Shown piece after piece: positions 7,981 to 17,517 of a stretch of DNA of 35,371 nucleotides. The DNA is from a virus. The notes under the pieces were generated by a model. It was not told the origin of the DNA. It made no database searches and saw only the letters and a program-made list of their open reading frames with translations. Each line of letters starts with the position of its first letter. The stretch's first letter is position 1. Made by a program: the position numbers and the translations under genes. The stretch is from positions 1 to 35,371 of the IMG/VR virus record IMGVR_UViG_3300046167_000050; one strand, written 5' to 3'.

Positions 7981-8319
7981 ATGGTTAAAGTCGCAGATAG
8001 AGTAAAGGTCACAACGACTACGACAGGCACAGGCACAATTACGCTTGGCTCTGCGGTTACTGGTTTTAGGACGTTTGCTAATGGCGGTATAAGCAATGGC
8101 GATAGTGTGCGTTATGTTATAGAAAGCGGAAATAGCTACGAAATTGGCACTGGCACATATACGCATTCTGGCACAACTCTAAGCAGAACCTTAACGTCTA
8201 GCTCAACTGGTTCTTTATTAAATCTTACTGGAACATCAACGGTATTTATAACACTGGCAGCGGCTGACTTTGATGCACGGGCGGCAGTACCAGTAGCTAT
8301 GGCGATTGCGTTAGGATAG
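7981..8319 (+). CDS. Conserved beta-rich tail or fibre-associated protein
   Basis: 112 residues with an AGGTGA site upstream. Thr/Gly-rich from the start ([20 protein letters not shown]), then [39 protein letters not shown] and [10 protein letters not shown]. This pattern is common in phage tail-fibre regions as a free-standing unit or as the N-terminal part of fibres. Likely a virion component near the receptor-binding apparatus. The evidence is resemblance and context. Confidence 0.65.
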   Translation: MVKVADRVKVTTTTTGTGTITLGSAVTGFRTFANGGISNGDSVRYVIESGNSYEIGTGTYTHSGTTLSRTLTSSSTGSLLNLTGTSTVFITLAAADFDARAAVPVAMAIALG

Positions 8320-8322
8320 AAT

Positions 8323-8655
8323 ATGGCAAACTTGTTTAAACGAAAACTAAGCAGAAATATCGGCACATCTGCAACGGCTATAGGAAGTTATACGGTAGCT
8401 GCTAACACACAGGTTACCATCATAGGTCTAACTTGTTCTAATAATACGGCTACAGCCATAACGGTAGATGTTTCTTTGAATGACGGTTCTAACGATCACT
8501 TCATGGTTAAAACGGCTACGGTTCCAAGCGGCGGCTCATTGGTTGTTGTTGGCGGTGATCAAAAGGTTGTGTTGGAAACTGGTGATAGCGTCAAAGTTAC
8601 ATCAAGTGCGGCTAATAGTTGTGATGCAATTATGAGTATTTTGGAGATCACCTAG
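8323..8655 (+). CDS. Conserved small beta-sandwich structural protein
   Basis: 110 residues beginning MANLFKRKLSRNIGTS. Alternating hydrophobic and Thr/Ser residues (VTIIGLTCSNNTATAITVDV, SGGSLVVVGGDQKVVLETGD, then VKVTSS) indicate a beta sandwich. Proteins of this form occur in phage fibre loci. It is separated by three bases from its upstream neighbour and abuts the fibre gene at 8656, so it is co-translated with them. Function not known. Confidence 0.6.
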   Translation: MANLFKRKLSRNIGTSATAIGSYTVAANTQVTIIGLTCSNNTATAITVDVSLNDGSNDHFMVKTATVPSGGSLVVVGGDQKVVLETGDSVKVTSSAANSCDAIMSILEIT

Positions 8656-9420
8656 ATGGGGAAGTCTAAAGATTTAGCTTCAGGCGCAGCATATCAGGAT
8701 CAGACTGAAAGCGATACAAGATATGTAAATACTGCTGGTGATACTATGACAGGTACATTAGTTGCTGGAACAAGGTTGCAAGTAGGTGATAGTTCTATAA
8801 CTCAAGGATATCCCCAAGCTAATTTTGGTTATGTGGCTGATTTTCAAGCAGCAACTGGAAGTCAAACTTTTATATCTATTGCCGAACCAAGCGTATCATC
8901 ATTAGGAGACAATGGTACTGTAATTGGTGAAGATACAAGTGACACTTATATTACACAACGTGGTAACAAGAATATTAAACTAGGCACAGCAAATGTAAAT
9001 CGTTTAATCATAGACGGATCAGGTCGTGTGACAATGCCTAGTCAGCCTAGGGCGTCTGCAGGATCAACGATGGGTGGTGCAGGATCAAACCGACATCCTG
9101 CAAGCACTATTTATGTTCAAATAGGTGGAACAAACCTTGCATCAAGTGGAAGATTTACTTGTCCTGTAGCTGGTGTGTATAGAGCAACTCTTACTGGTTA
9201 TACTAATTATACTGGCAGTTATGGTTATGTATATTTAAAAAAGAACGGATCACAACAAGGTTACAATATTCATTTTAATAATGCACAGGGAGTGATGCAC
9301 ACTATTGTGGCCTTAAATCAATTAGTTAACTGCACTGCTAATGATTATTTAGAGTTCTGGGGCGGTGCGGGTAGCGGCTATGTTCATTATTCTACTATAT
9401 CTTTTGAATTAGTAGGTTAG
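8656..9420 (+). CDS. Tail fibre-like protein with C1q-like C-terminal domain
   Basis: 254 residues. Residues about 15-35 carry the phage fibre/collar signature TESDTRYVNTAGDTMTGTL. The middle is a beta-helical shaft-like region. The last about 115 residues, from about residue 140 (YVQIGGTNLASSGRFTCPVA, GVYRATLTGYTNYTGS, LEFWGGAGSGY, FELVG), resemble a C1q/TNF-like jelly roll, a trimeric ligand-binding head used by phage adhesins. It probably binds a host surface receptor. Its end plus the following spacer form a 20-base repeat shared with the end of the fibre at 11054-12131. Confidence 0.75.
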   Translation: MGKSKDLASGAAYQDQTESDTRYVNTAGDTMTGTLVAGTRLQVGDSSITQGYPQANFGYVADFQAATGSQTFISIAEPSVSSLGDNGTVIGEDTSDTYITQRGNKNIKLGTANVNRLIIDGSGRVTMPSQPRASAGSTMGGAGSNRHPASTIYVQIGGTNLASSGRFTCPVAGVYRATLTGYTNYTGSYGYVYLKKNGSQQGYNIHFNNAQGVMHTIVALNQLVNCTANDYLEFWGGAGSGYVHYSTISFELVG

Positions 9421-9432
9421 GAGGAACACATG
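9413..9432 (+). repeat. 20-base fibre-junction repeat, copy 1
   Basis: TAGGTTAGGAGGAACACATG spans the last codons of the C1q-type fibre at 8656, the AGGAGG ribosome site and the ATG of the next fibre gene (9430). The identical 20 bases occur at 12124-12143 in the same relation to another C1q-type fibre end and start. Confidence 0.9.
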
Positions 9433-10458
9433 GCATACATAGGACAGTCACTAACTGAGGGAACGCGCAGAGCTTACACTTTTGTAGCGACTTCTGGGCA
9501 AACCACGTTCAATGCCGTTTATGGTGTGGGTGCAGTTGACGTATATCAGAATGGAATATTGCTACAGCCATCAGACTATAATTCAAGTTCTGGTTCTTCA
9601 GTGGTGCTTGGCGTTGGTGCAGCGGTCAACGATGAAATAACCATCATAGCGCACAATACATTTAGCGTTGCTGATACTGTTAGTTCTTCGCAGGGCGGTA
9701 CGTTTGCTGGCAATGTTTCTATGTCTGGCACATTAGGTGTTACTGGCGCTGTTACTGCCGCCAATGGTTTGACTGTTGATGATGATGGCGCAACGCCTCT
9801 AACTGTAGATCGTGCAACAAATGACGGTGCAGTTATTGATGTGCAAAGGGATGGTGTATCTATAGGTGGTATTACCACTAATGCAGGTAAACTTGTTGTA
9901 AATTCACAAGGTTCAAACTTAACATTTGCTGTTGGTGGAACTAGTAAAGCTAACATGGATGGCAGTCAATTTTACCCACAAACAGACGGTGGATTAAACT
10001 TGAGCCACCCATCAGTGAGATGGCAAGACCTCTATTTATCAGGCGGTGCATACATTGGCGGCACTGGTGCGGCTAATAAGTTAGACGATTATGAAATTGG
10101 CACAGCAGCCATGACTGTTACTGGTTCTGGCAATAATGCAGCAATAACAACTAGTGGAACTCCAGACTATTTTTATGTTAAAATTGGAGATATGGTTCAG
10201 TTTCAAGGAGAGCTTTTCGTTACAAGTGTTTCTGGAGCTACTGGTGCTATTCAAATTAATTTGCCTATTACATCACATGATTATGCTGCTGGGTCTTTAA
10301 GATGTTACAATGCTGTTTTTGGAGGCACTTCTCCTTTTTGTGAGGTGCATCCATCTGGCACTAAATTATATTTTTCATCAAGCTCAAGCAACGCTGCCAC
10401 ACAATCAATTTTAAGTAATGGTTATTACTTTTTTTCAATATCTTATAGAGCATCATAA
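9430..10458 (+). CDS. Tail fibre / receptor-binding protein
   Basis: 342 residues with a strong AGGAGG site. The N-terminal about 85 residues (MAYIGQSLTEGTRRAYTFVA, VYQNGILLQPSDYN, AAVNDEITIIAHNTF) form an anchor-like domain also present in the fibre at 11054. Next come beta-helical repeats (GNVSMSGTLGVTGAVTAANG) and a variable C-terminal domain (about 225-342) that should contact the receptor. The shared N-terminus and different C-terminus are typical of modular phage adhesins. Confidence 0.75.
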   Translation: MAYIGQSLTEGTRRAYTFVATSGQTTFNAVYGVGAVDVYQNGILLQPSDYNSSSGSSVVLGVGAAVNDEITIIAHNTFSVADTVSSSQGGTFAGNVSMSGTLGVTGAVTAANGLTVDDDGATPLTVDRATNDGAVIDVQRDGVSIGGITTNAGKLVVNSQGSNLTFAVGGTSKANMDGSQFYPQTDGGLNLSHPSVRWQDLYLSGGAYIGGTGAANKLDDYEIGTAAMTVTGSGNNAAITTSGTPDYFYVKIGDMVQFQGELFVTSVSGATGAIQINLPITSHDYAAGSLRCYNAVFGGTSPFCEVHPSGTKLYFSSSSSNAATQSILSNGYYFFSISYRAS

Positions 10459-10461
10459 TAC

Positions 10462-10478
10462 CCCATGTGGATCATGGG
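10462..10478 (+). other. Small intergenic inverted repeat
   Basis: CCCATG (10462-10467) and CATGGG (10473-10478) flank a five-base loop just after the fibre stop. No T run follows, so it is more likely an RNA 3'-end stabiliser than a terminator. Confidence 0.3.
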
Positions 10479-10510
10479 TAGTCAGTCCAAAGCCATAAAG
10501 GAGATAAACA

Positions 10511-10768
10511 ATGGCAACATTAACAGAAGAAACAGAACAAGATAAGATTGAGATAATTAAACCGTTTAATATGTTACAAATTAGAACCGCAACGATTATC
10601 AAGAAAAACGGTGTAGAAATTAGCCGTTCATTTCATCGTCATGTTGTAGCCCCAGACGCAGACGTATCAGGCGAAAGTGATGATGTTAAAGCACTAGCTG
10701 CACAGTTTCACACAGACGCAATTAAAACCGCATACGCTGCACACCTTGCAGCTTCATCACCAGCATAG
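10511..10768 (+). CDS. Conserved small protein between fibre genes
   Basis: 85 residues, AAGGAG before ATG 10511. Contains MLQIRTATIIKKNGVEISRS and FHRHVVAPDADVSGE, then an Ala-rich helix. This RTAT...ISRS.HRHVV pattern recurs in phages beside fibre genes and is usually of unknown function. It may be a minor tail component or a fibre assembly helper. Its charged C-terminal helix and lack of a signal peptide point to a cytoplasmic or virion protein. Confidence 0.65.
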   Translation: MATLTEETEQDKIEIIKPFNMLQIRTATIIKKNGVEISRSFHRHVVAPDADVSGESDDVKALAAQFHTDAIKTAYAAHLAASSPA

Positions 10769-10777
10769 GAGTATAAC

Positions 10778-11044
10778 ATGCCAGATATTACAGTAACACT
10801 AACCGACACAGAACTAAAGTGTCTTGAGTATGCAGCGGCAGTTCCACAAGACTGGGCAGACAATGCGCTAACCAATAGAGCTAGAATTGCAAAAGATGAA
10901 ATCATTGCTGCGCTTGTAGCACATTGCAACGCAAACAGTGTGGCTATTGCGACAGGCGAAGATGCACAAGTAGCACAAGCTTTTACATTAGAAGTTGTTA
11001 AGACCGCCGCCGCACGAAACGCAGAGGCTTCAACGCCAGAGTAA
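10778..11044 (+). CDS. Conserved small helical protein between fibre genes
   Basis: 88 residues, GGAG before ATG 10778. It begins with a short beta strand (PDITVTLTDTELKCLEYAAA), followed by VPQDWADNALTNRARIAKDE and IIAALVAHCNAN. This pattern recurs in marine phage adhesin loci directly after the preceding gene type. Function unknown; helper or assembly roles are guesses from context. Confidence 0.6.
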   Translation: MPDITVTLTDTELKCLEYAAAVPQDWADNALTNRARIAKDEIIAALVAHCNANSVAIATGEDAQVAQAFTLEVVKTAAARNAEASTPE

Positions 11045-11053
11045 GGAAGTCAA

Positions 11054-12131
11054 ATGGCTTATATTGGAAGTTCGCCAACGAAGGTAGTTAGCAGACAATC
11101 AGCTAACATTTTTACATATACAGCCACGGCTAATCAGACAGCTTTCACTGGCTCTGACGCAAACGGTAATACGCTTGCTTGCACCCCGTCCGACATCATG
11201 GTTCATATGAATGGGCTAAGACTAGAAGAGAGCGATTTCACTGCTACCACAACTACGGTAACGCTTGGCTCTGGCGCAGCGGCAGGGGATGAAGTTACCA
11301 TCACGGCTTTTGTAACGTTTGAAACCGCAGACGCTTACACCAAAAGCGCATCAGATGCACGGTATGTTAATACTACTGGCGGTACGATGACAGGTGATCT
11401 TACTGTAGATACTAACACGTTTCACGTTGACGTAGCAGATAATAGAGTAGGTATAGGAACTACAGCACCAACAAATAACCTTACAATTGTAGATGGTGGT
11501 GGAAGCGCTTATGCAGCAGACGCTACTCTTTTATTAGACATGAAAAGAAATACCACCAATAGTGGTGCAACAAATGCAGTTGGACTTAGATTAGCAAATA
11601 ATTCTAATGGGTTTCAGATTAAATATGGTGGTGCTTCAGATACATTAAACATAAGTGGCGGTAGTGGAAACACAATGGCCACTTTTAGAAATGATGGGGC
11701 TATGACATTACCCTATCAGCCTATGTTTGATGCTTATTTAACAGCTAATTCAAATCATACTTCTGGCTGTCTATAATTTGTCAACTGGGGATAGCTGGGC
11801 AACTAGAGCTAATATTGGCAACCATTTTAGTTCAGGTACTTTTACTGCACCAGTAGCTGGTCGATACTTATTTACAGCTAATATAACTGCTAGTGGTAGT
11901 GTCGGTTCTATGACCTACTTTGGTTCAGAGTTTCAAATTAATGGCTCCAGAAGATATATTCATTGGTGGGGTAAAGGTGGTAGTGGTGGCAGTTATTTTG
12001 CAGCAAACAACGCAGCTATTATGAATTTAGCTGCTAATGATGTCGTAAGATTGGCTAGTGAAAAAGCCCAAGCAACTACTATTGTTGGTGGTGCTGGATA
12101 CACATCTTTTACTGGAATCTTAATAGGTTAG
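11054..12131 (+). pseudogene. Tail fibre with C1q-like head, split by a +1 frameshift
   Basis: The first frame (ATG 11054, stop TAA 11774) has the same kind of anchor domain as the 9430 fibre (MAYIGSSPTKVV, DIMVHMNGLRLEESDF, AAGDEVTITAFVTF), then the collar motif SDARYVNTTGGTMTGDL and a shaft to HTSG. The second frame continues from about 11766 (AVYNLSTGDSWATRANIG) into a C1q-like head (TFTAPVAGRYLFTANITASG, FTGILIG) ending at 12131. The only start in the second frame is TTG 11778 without a ribosome site. Removing one base at GGCTGT (about 11764-11769) gives 358 residues. It could be an inactivated adhesin (phase-like loss of the head), a slip, or a sequence error. Confidence 0.75.
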
Positions 12132-12143
12132 GAGGAACACATG
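12124..12143 (+). repeat. 20-base fibre-junction repeat, copy 2
   Basis: Identical to 9413-9432, again covering the end of a C1q-type adhesin, AGGAGG and the ATG of the next gene. A likely site for homologous exchange of fibre cassettes. Confidence 0.9.
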
Positions 12144-13106
12144 AGCAACGCAAGAAAACTAGCAGACAATCTTCCTACCGAAGGCAGTCTTTCTGGACGC
12201 AATTTGCTGACCAATGGAGCAATGCAAATTTGGCAAAGAGGCACAAGTTTTTCTGGAAATACTTCTTACAATGCTGACCGTTGGAATGTGGATAATAATA
12301 GTGGCGGTGGTGGACAGTCAACAGATGCACCAGATGATTTTACTTATTCACTTAAAATAGATCCTTCGTCTGGTAACGCTGCGTTAAGGCAAGCCATAGA
12401 ACTACCTGCTGCTGGTAAGGGTGGTGTATTTAGATCAGGTCAAAAGTTTACTTTATCGTTTTATTTAAAAAGTGCTAATGCTGGAGAAGCTATAAATATA
12501 TTTGCAGCATCAGGTACAAACGTTGGTGCAACCACTACTGCACAAGTTAACGATACATCAACTGGATTAACTACCGCTACATCTTGGACAAGATATACTT
12601 ATACTTTTACTTCTAACAATGTAGGTGGAAGTGATACTTGCTATAACATCGTGCCTTATGTAAGCAGTCCATCAGGAGCTACTTATTGGACTGGCTTTCA
12701 GCTAGAATCTGGGTCACAGGCTTCACCGTTTGAGCATGAACCAGTGGGAGTTACTTTAAGCAAGTGCCAAAGGTACTTTTGTAAAATAGAAAATAATACA
12801 GGTAGTCTCAAATATTTTGGTATCTTGCAAGCTTATTCAAGTGCAAATGTATTTGGTGTTGTAAAAGAATACCCTGCCGAAATGAGAACTACACCTACCG
12901 TAGCACAGGGTGGGAATTTTGGTTGTTATGCGGCAAATTCTGCTAATACAGGTGTAACTACAACGATACAAAACTTTGGAGCAACATCAAGGTCTTGGTT
13001 TACAGGTGGATGGGGAACCGCATCAAGTTCAAGTTTAACTACTGGATATGCTTCGGTTACTTTCTGGGAAAATGGCGCATTTTTAACAGCCGATGCGGAG
13101 TTATAA
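12141..13106 (+). CDS. Tail adhesin with jelly-roll carbohydrate-binding-like fold
   Basis: 321 residues. A short N-terminal peptide (ARKLADNLPTEG) leads to NLLTNGAMQIWQRGTSF, ADRWNVDN, SFYLKSANAGEAINIF, RYTYTFTSNN and YWTGFQLESGSQASPFEHEP, ending in LSKCQRYF. This order marks a widespread phage and prophage adhesin type whose core resembles carbohydrate-binding modules. It probably recognises glycans on the host surface. Downstream C-terminal residues (about 215-321) are variable, as expected for a host-range domain. Confidence 0.8.
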   Translation: MSNARKLADNLPTEGSLSGRNLLTNGAMQIWQRGTSFSGNTSYNADRWNVDNNSGGGGQSTDAPDDFTYSLKIDPSSGNAALRQAIELPAAGKGGVFRSGQKFTLSFYLKSANAGEAINIFAASGTNVGATTTAQVNDTSTGLTTATSWTRYTYTFTSNNVGGSDTCYNIVPYVSSPSGATYWTGFQLESGSQASPFEHEPVGVTLSKCQRYFCKIENNTGSLKYFGILQAYSSANVFGVVKEYPAEMRTTPTVAQGGNFGCYAANSANTGVTTTIQNFGATSRSWFTGGWGTASSSSLTTGYASVTFWENGAFLTADAEL

Positions 13107-13109
13107 AAG

Positions 13110-13283
13110 ATGAATATAAAGTCAGCAAAATATATTGAAGATAAAGACGATAACAAAATAGCGGTATCTGTTGTCATAGACGGAGAAACATTATCTGTTC
13201 CATTAAATGTTGTAGGTAATAGACACTGGATAGCCATACAGAAATGGGTGGCAGAGGGTAACACGATAGCAGAGGCCGACTAG
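13110..13283 (+). CDS. 57-residue conserved fibre-locus protein
   Basis: ATG 13110 to TAG 13283, immediately followed by the next ATG. MNIKSAKYIEDKDDNKIAVS, then VVIDGETLSVPLNVVGNRHW and WVAEGNTIAEAD. The pattern of short beta strands ending in a GNRHW...WVAEGNTIAEAD helix occurs in many phage fibre loci, as a free protein or fused to adhesins. Likely a small tail component or fibre chaperone; unproven. Confidence 0.65.
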   Translation: MNIKSAKYIEDKDDNKIAVSVVIDGETLSVPLNVVGNRHWIAIQKWVAEGNTIAEAD

Positions 13284-13922
13284 ATGCTAGGCTTTGCACC
13301 GATAGCAGGCGCGTCTATTGCAGACGTAGGAATTGTTAAATACAGTCTAACGCCTGTTTATAATGGCAATGCAGTAACAATACCAAATGCTGTTATGGTG
13401 GAGATAGAAAACTTTGCTCCACCAGACGTAATATCTGGCGCGGTATCTATTCCCCCTGCGGTTTTACTTTATGGCATAAACTTTAGCCCTGCCGCTATTA
13501 GCACTGGCGCAGTAGACATAGGCACGGCTCAGTTTGCCCACGATTATCAATTAGTCGGAACTAATGTAGATACTGGCGCGGTTTCTATAGGCAATGCTAC
13601 GACTACAATTAGTTATAACTTTGCAGGCAATGCTGTTAGTACGCAAAACCCGACTGTCGGTAGCCCAATACTTACGCAAGATTATCAGATTGTTGGTAAC
13701 GATGTTATTACTGGAAATGTTGACGTTGGCACTGCAATCACAAGCATAAGCCATATATTTGTTGGTAATAATGTTTTAAGTGGTGCGGTAGATGTTGGAA
13801 AAGCCAGATTTAGGTTTGAAGAAATAAACGTGCCGCCTAAAAATTACACAGAAATTAATGTACCATCTGAAACTTATACTGAGATTAATATACCATCTGA
13901 AATATGGACGGATGCGGCCTAA
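13284..13922 (+). CDS. Repeat-containing beta-structured tail protein
   Basis: 212 residues beginning MLGFAPIAGASIADVG. The core is about six imperfect units of about 23 residues, each of the form TGAVxIGxAxxxxxYxxxGxxV (for example STGAVDIGTAQFAHDYQLVG and DTGAVSIGNATTTISYNFAG). The C-terminus has three short units on the theme YTEINVPSET. The repeats suggest a beta-solenoid or extended fibre-like rod. The C-terminal repeats are common in marine phage tail proteins. It lies among adhesins and is likely virion surface. Confidence 0.6.
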   Translation: MLGFAPIAGASIADVGIVKYSLTPVYNGNAVTIPNAVMVEIENFAPPDVISGAVSIPPAVLLYGINFSPAAISTGAVDIGTAQFAHDYQLVGTNVDTGAVSIGNATTTISYNFAGNAVSTQNPTVGSPILTQDYQIVGNDVITGNVDVGTAITSISHIFVGNNVLSGAVDVGKARFRFEEINVPPKNYTEINVPSETYTEINIPSEIWTDAA

Positions 13923-13953
13923 CATGATATGTTTGCATAAATAGGAGATTATT

Positions 13954-14727
13954 ATGGCTATTAGTATTACGAAACCAACAGTGGGCGGTAGTCAGGACAC
14001 TTGGGGTGAAACGCTCAACACTGCGCTAGATACTATTGTAGACGGTGTAAATGGCACAAGTGGAACTGTATCCCCTGATTTAACTGCATTGAAAATAAAC
14101 GGCACTACTGTCACGGCAACGCCTACAGAATTAAATATTATGGATGGCGACACAAGTGCAACGTCTACAACCGTTACTGGCACTGACGCTATTGTTTACA
14201 ACGACAACGGTGTAATGAAGCAAGTTACCTTAAATGACATAAACACATTTATTCAAGCGCAAGCAGGAAGTGCAGGCAACGGTCAAATTACTGTTACGGG
14301 TGGTGGAGCGTTAAACGGAAGCGGTTCATTTACTGTTAATCAAACTGGCAATACGACAGTTACCTTAAATCACGATACAAGCAGTCAAGGCAGTTCTAAC
14401 AACAGTGGTAACACATTTATTCAAGATATAACGCTTGATAGTTATGGACACATAACAGGGCTTGGAACGGCAGCGGTTTCTATACCTAGTGCTAGTTTAG
14501 GTGGTTTTGTTAAGCAAGGTGTATCAGCCCCAGCAGGAAGTTATGTGGCTTGGAACGCAAATTACAATCAATATTATTGGCAAGTAAATGCAAATGGTTC
14601 GGCTATTTCAGGAGCGTCAACGAATGGTGCGGTTGTTTATTTTACACTATCTTCGGCAGCTACATTATCAACTTATTCACATGGAACTAGCACACACAAT
14701 ATAGCTATTTTTACCGCATCAAACTAG
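13954..14727 (+). CDS. Tail fibre-like protein
   Basis: 257 residues, AGGAG before ATG 13954. MAISITKPTVGGSQDTWGET and LNTALDTIVDGVNG form a common phage fibre N-terminus. KINGTTVTATPTELNIMDG is a frequent fibre-shaft motif. A Thr/Asn/Gly-rich shaft (GNTFIQDITLDSYGHITGLG) and a short variable tip follow. It is probably a side fibre or short appendage. Confidence 0.7.
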   Translation: MAISITKPTVGGSQDTWGETLNTALDTIVDGVNGTSGTVSPDLTALKINGTTVTATPTELNIMDGDTSATSTTVTGTDAIVYNDNGVMKQVTLNDINTFIQAQAGSAGNGQITVTGGGALNGSGSFTVNQTGNTTVTLNHDTSSQGSSNNSGNTFIQDITLDSYGHITGLGTAAVSIPSASLGGFVKQGVSAPAGSYVAWNANYNQYYWQVNANGSAISGASTNGAVVYFTLSSAATLSTYSHGTSTHNIAIFTASN

Positions 14728-15378
14728 GAAATATAAATGCCATTAGTTCCCTTAGATTTACCAGCAGGATTTTACAGAAACGGCACAGATTACGAAGGGT
14801 CTAATCGTTGGCGTGACGGTAGTTTAGTCAGATGGCTAGATGGCTCTATGCGCCCTATTGGTGGTTGGGAAGCTAGAAAGAACGGCTTTACTAAAAATCC
14901 AGTTCGGGGAATGCATGCTTGGCAAGATAACAATGGCACGGCTTGGCTTGCAGGCGGTAGCTTCGATGAGCTAGTTGTAATGACAGGTGCAGGCATTGCC
15001 TACGATATTACGCCAGATGATTTAGCAGGCGGCAGAGAAAGTGCGGCGGTTAATACTGGTTACGGTTTTGGGTATTATGGTCAGGATTATTACGGCAACC
15101 CCAGACCAGTAAATAGTGATAGCATTCCGCAAGAGGCAAGCACTTGGCAGTTAGATAACTTTGGTCAAAACCTCATAGCATTACATCAGGATGATGGCAG
15201 ATTATTTGAGTGGCCTTTATCTACAACTACTGGTTCTGAGCTAGTTACCAATGGCACATTTGCAACTGATGCAAACTGGAATAAAGGCGTTAACTGGTCA
15301 ATAGCAAATGGCTACGCTTCCTACGCACAACACAAAGCAACTTTTGCCACAGATAATACTGTTATTGGTACGCAAACC

Positions 15379-15693
15379 TTTGCAGTGACAGTTGTTAACG
15401 TAGGCGGTCAGAATAAATATGCTTTCAATGGCGCTGTAGCGCCTGCCTTATCGCTTGTGAGAGGCGTAACGTATACTTTTGATATGAGCGACAACTCTAA
15501 CAGTGGACACCCTCTAGCTTTTAAGAATGGCTCTACGGCATATACGACAGGAGTGACAACAACAGGCACGGCAGGAGCGGCAGGAGCAAGTGTTGTTATA
15601 GCAGTAGACGCCGCTGCCCCTGCTTCTGGTTTGCTGTATTATTGTACGGTTCATGGTAACGCGATGGGTGCGGCTATCACTACAAGCGCAAAT
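15379..15693 (+). other. Cupredoxin-like domain 1 inside the tail protein
   Basis: About 105 residues within the gene at 14737: strands KYAFNGAVAPALSLVRGVTY and TFDMSDNSNSGHPLAF, ending LLYYCTVHGNAMG. The ligand pattern of a type 1 copper site is complete: His (codon 15508), Cys (15643), His (15652), Met (15664), spaced C-x2-H-x3-M. The domain is bounded by fibre-type repeats, so it looks like an inserted module. Confidence 0.7.
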
Positions 15694-17190
15694 ACAGCAC
15701 CTATAAATTATGCTACAGAAACAATAACAGCAACGGCGCATGGATTTTCTAACGGAAATGAGGTTACTTACACTGTGCCAACAGGACAATCGGCAATAGG
15801 CGGTCTAACCTCTGGCACAAATTACTTTGTAGTTTCTGCGGCAACCAACAGTTTAAAATTAGCGGCAACTTCTGGTGGTACAGCAATTAATTTGACTTCG
15901 CCTTTATCTGTCACAATAGACGGTAGTAGCGGTTCGGTTGTGGTTTTGGCTACTAATAAAATAGTAATTTCCAATACATTTACGAACGGTGATAAGGTTG
16001 TTTATTCTAATGGCAACGGCACAGATATAACTGGCTTGGTAAACGGCACGGAATATTTTATTGTTGGCGCTAGTTCATCTGAATTTCAGCTTGCAGCAAC
16101 GTCAGGTGGCGCAGCAATTGCACTAACGGCATTAGGCACTGGAACAGCCCACAGTTTTACTAAGCGTCTGGGCGCAACGCATCAATTAGCATTAGTAAGC
16201 GTTATTACAGGCTACTGTTTTTGATCAAACGGTAAGTGGTTTAGTTGTAAGCCCAGATAGCCAAGATAGCCACGATTTAGAAATAACACTGATTGATCGA
16301 AACGATGATGGTGATGCTTCCACAATACCTAATGTGAAAGTTAAAGTTACTGGCACAACTACAAGTACGGTAAACATAGATCAGACGCTTGTAGTCGGAT
16401 CAAACATATTTAGATTTGGCGCAACGGATGCCGCTGTTAAAATAGAAATAATACCACAAGTATATAATACTCCAAATTTTGATATTGATAACGTATCTTT
16501 AAAGAAAAGAACTGTTACCGCGCCCATTGCAAATGCACCAATCGACAATAAGGGTATGGTTGTAACAGAAGAGCGTTTTATCTTTGCATTAGGTTCTGGC
16601 GGCAATAGCCGTAAAGTTTCTTGGTGCGATAAAGAAAACAATACAGTCTGGACGCCAAGTGCAACGAATGAAGCAGGCGATATTGAGTTAGCTACTGCAG
16701 GACAGATAATGCAGGGCATAAGAGGCCGTGGCGTTACACTGATTTTAACTGACACAGATGCCCACGTTGCACAGTATATCGCGCCACCTTATGTGTACTC
16801 ATTTCAAAGAATTGGAACGCATTGTGGAGCAGTTTCTAGGCTTTCTGCGGTGGCTGTTGACCGTGGTGTATTTTGGTATGGGCAAGAGAATTTCCATTAT
16901 TTCGATGGTAACACGGTGCAAACGTTAAAGTGCGATGTGCATGATTACGTCTTTGGTGATTTTAACAAGGATCAACAATCTAAAGTTTGGGGTATGTCCG
17001 TTGGTTCTGAGGACGAAATCTGGTGGTTTTATTGTTCTGCATCTTCAACCGAAATAGATAGATATGTTGGCTATGATGCGGCAGAGGGTCATTGGCTCAT
17101 TGGTAATTTATCAAGAACGTCAGGCGTAAGCAGAGGTGTATTTGCTCATCCGTTTATGGCAGGCGAACTAGCAGAAACATTAGATATAAA

Positions 17191-17517
17191 TGTAAGTGTT
17201 GTAAATGATGGTGGTAATAAATATGCGTTTAATACTTATTTGGGTTATGCGCCAACATTGCAATTAATCAGAGGCAAAACTTATAAATTCAAACAAGATG
17301 CGGCAAGCAATGCAACGCATCCTTTTAGATTTTCTACGCAACCAAACGGAACGCATGGCGGTGGGGTAGAATATACAGAAGGTGTTACGAAAGTAGGAAC
17401 GGCAGGACAGGCAGGAAGCTACACGCAAATAGTGGTTGGGGCTAATACGCCTACTTTGTATTATTATTGCGTTAATCATTCTGGTATGGGGTCAACAGCA
17501 AATGTTGTAGAGCCAGT
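17191..17517 (+). other. Cupredoxin-like domain 2 inside the tail protein
   Basis: A second copy near the C-terminus: NKYAFNTYLGYAPTLQLIRG, KTYKFKQDAASNATHPFRFS and TLYYYCVNHSGMGS. Ligands are His (codon 17318), Cys (17468), His (17477) and Met (17486), spaced C-x2-H-x2-M. It is clearly related to domain 1 but diverged, so this is an old duplication or separate acquisition. Confidence 0.7.

Noticed and set aside
11778-12131. Independent gene for the C1q domain starting at TTG 11778
   Set aside because: There is no ribosome site, and the frame upstream of the TTG (AVYN) still reads as part of the same fibre.
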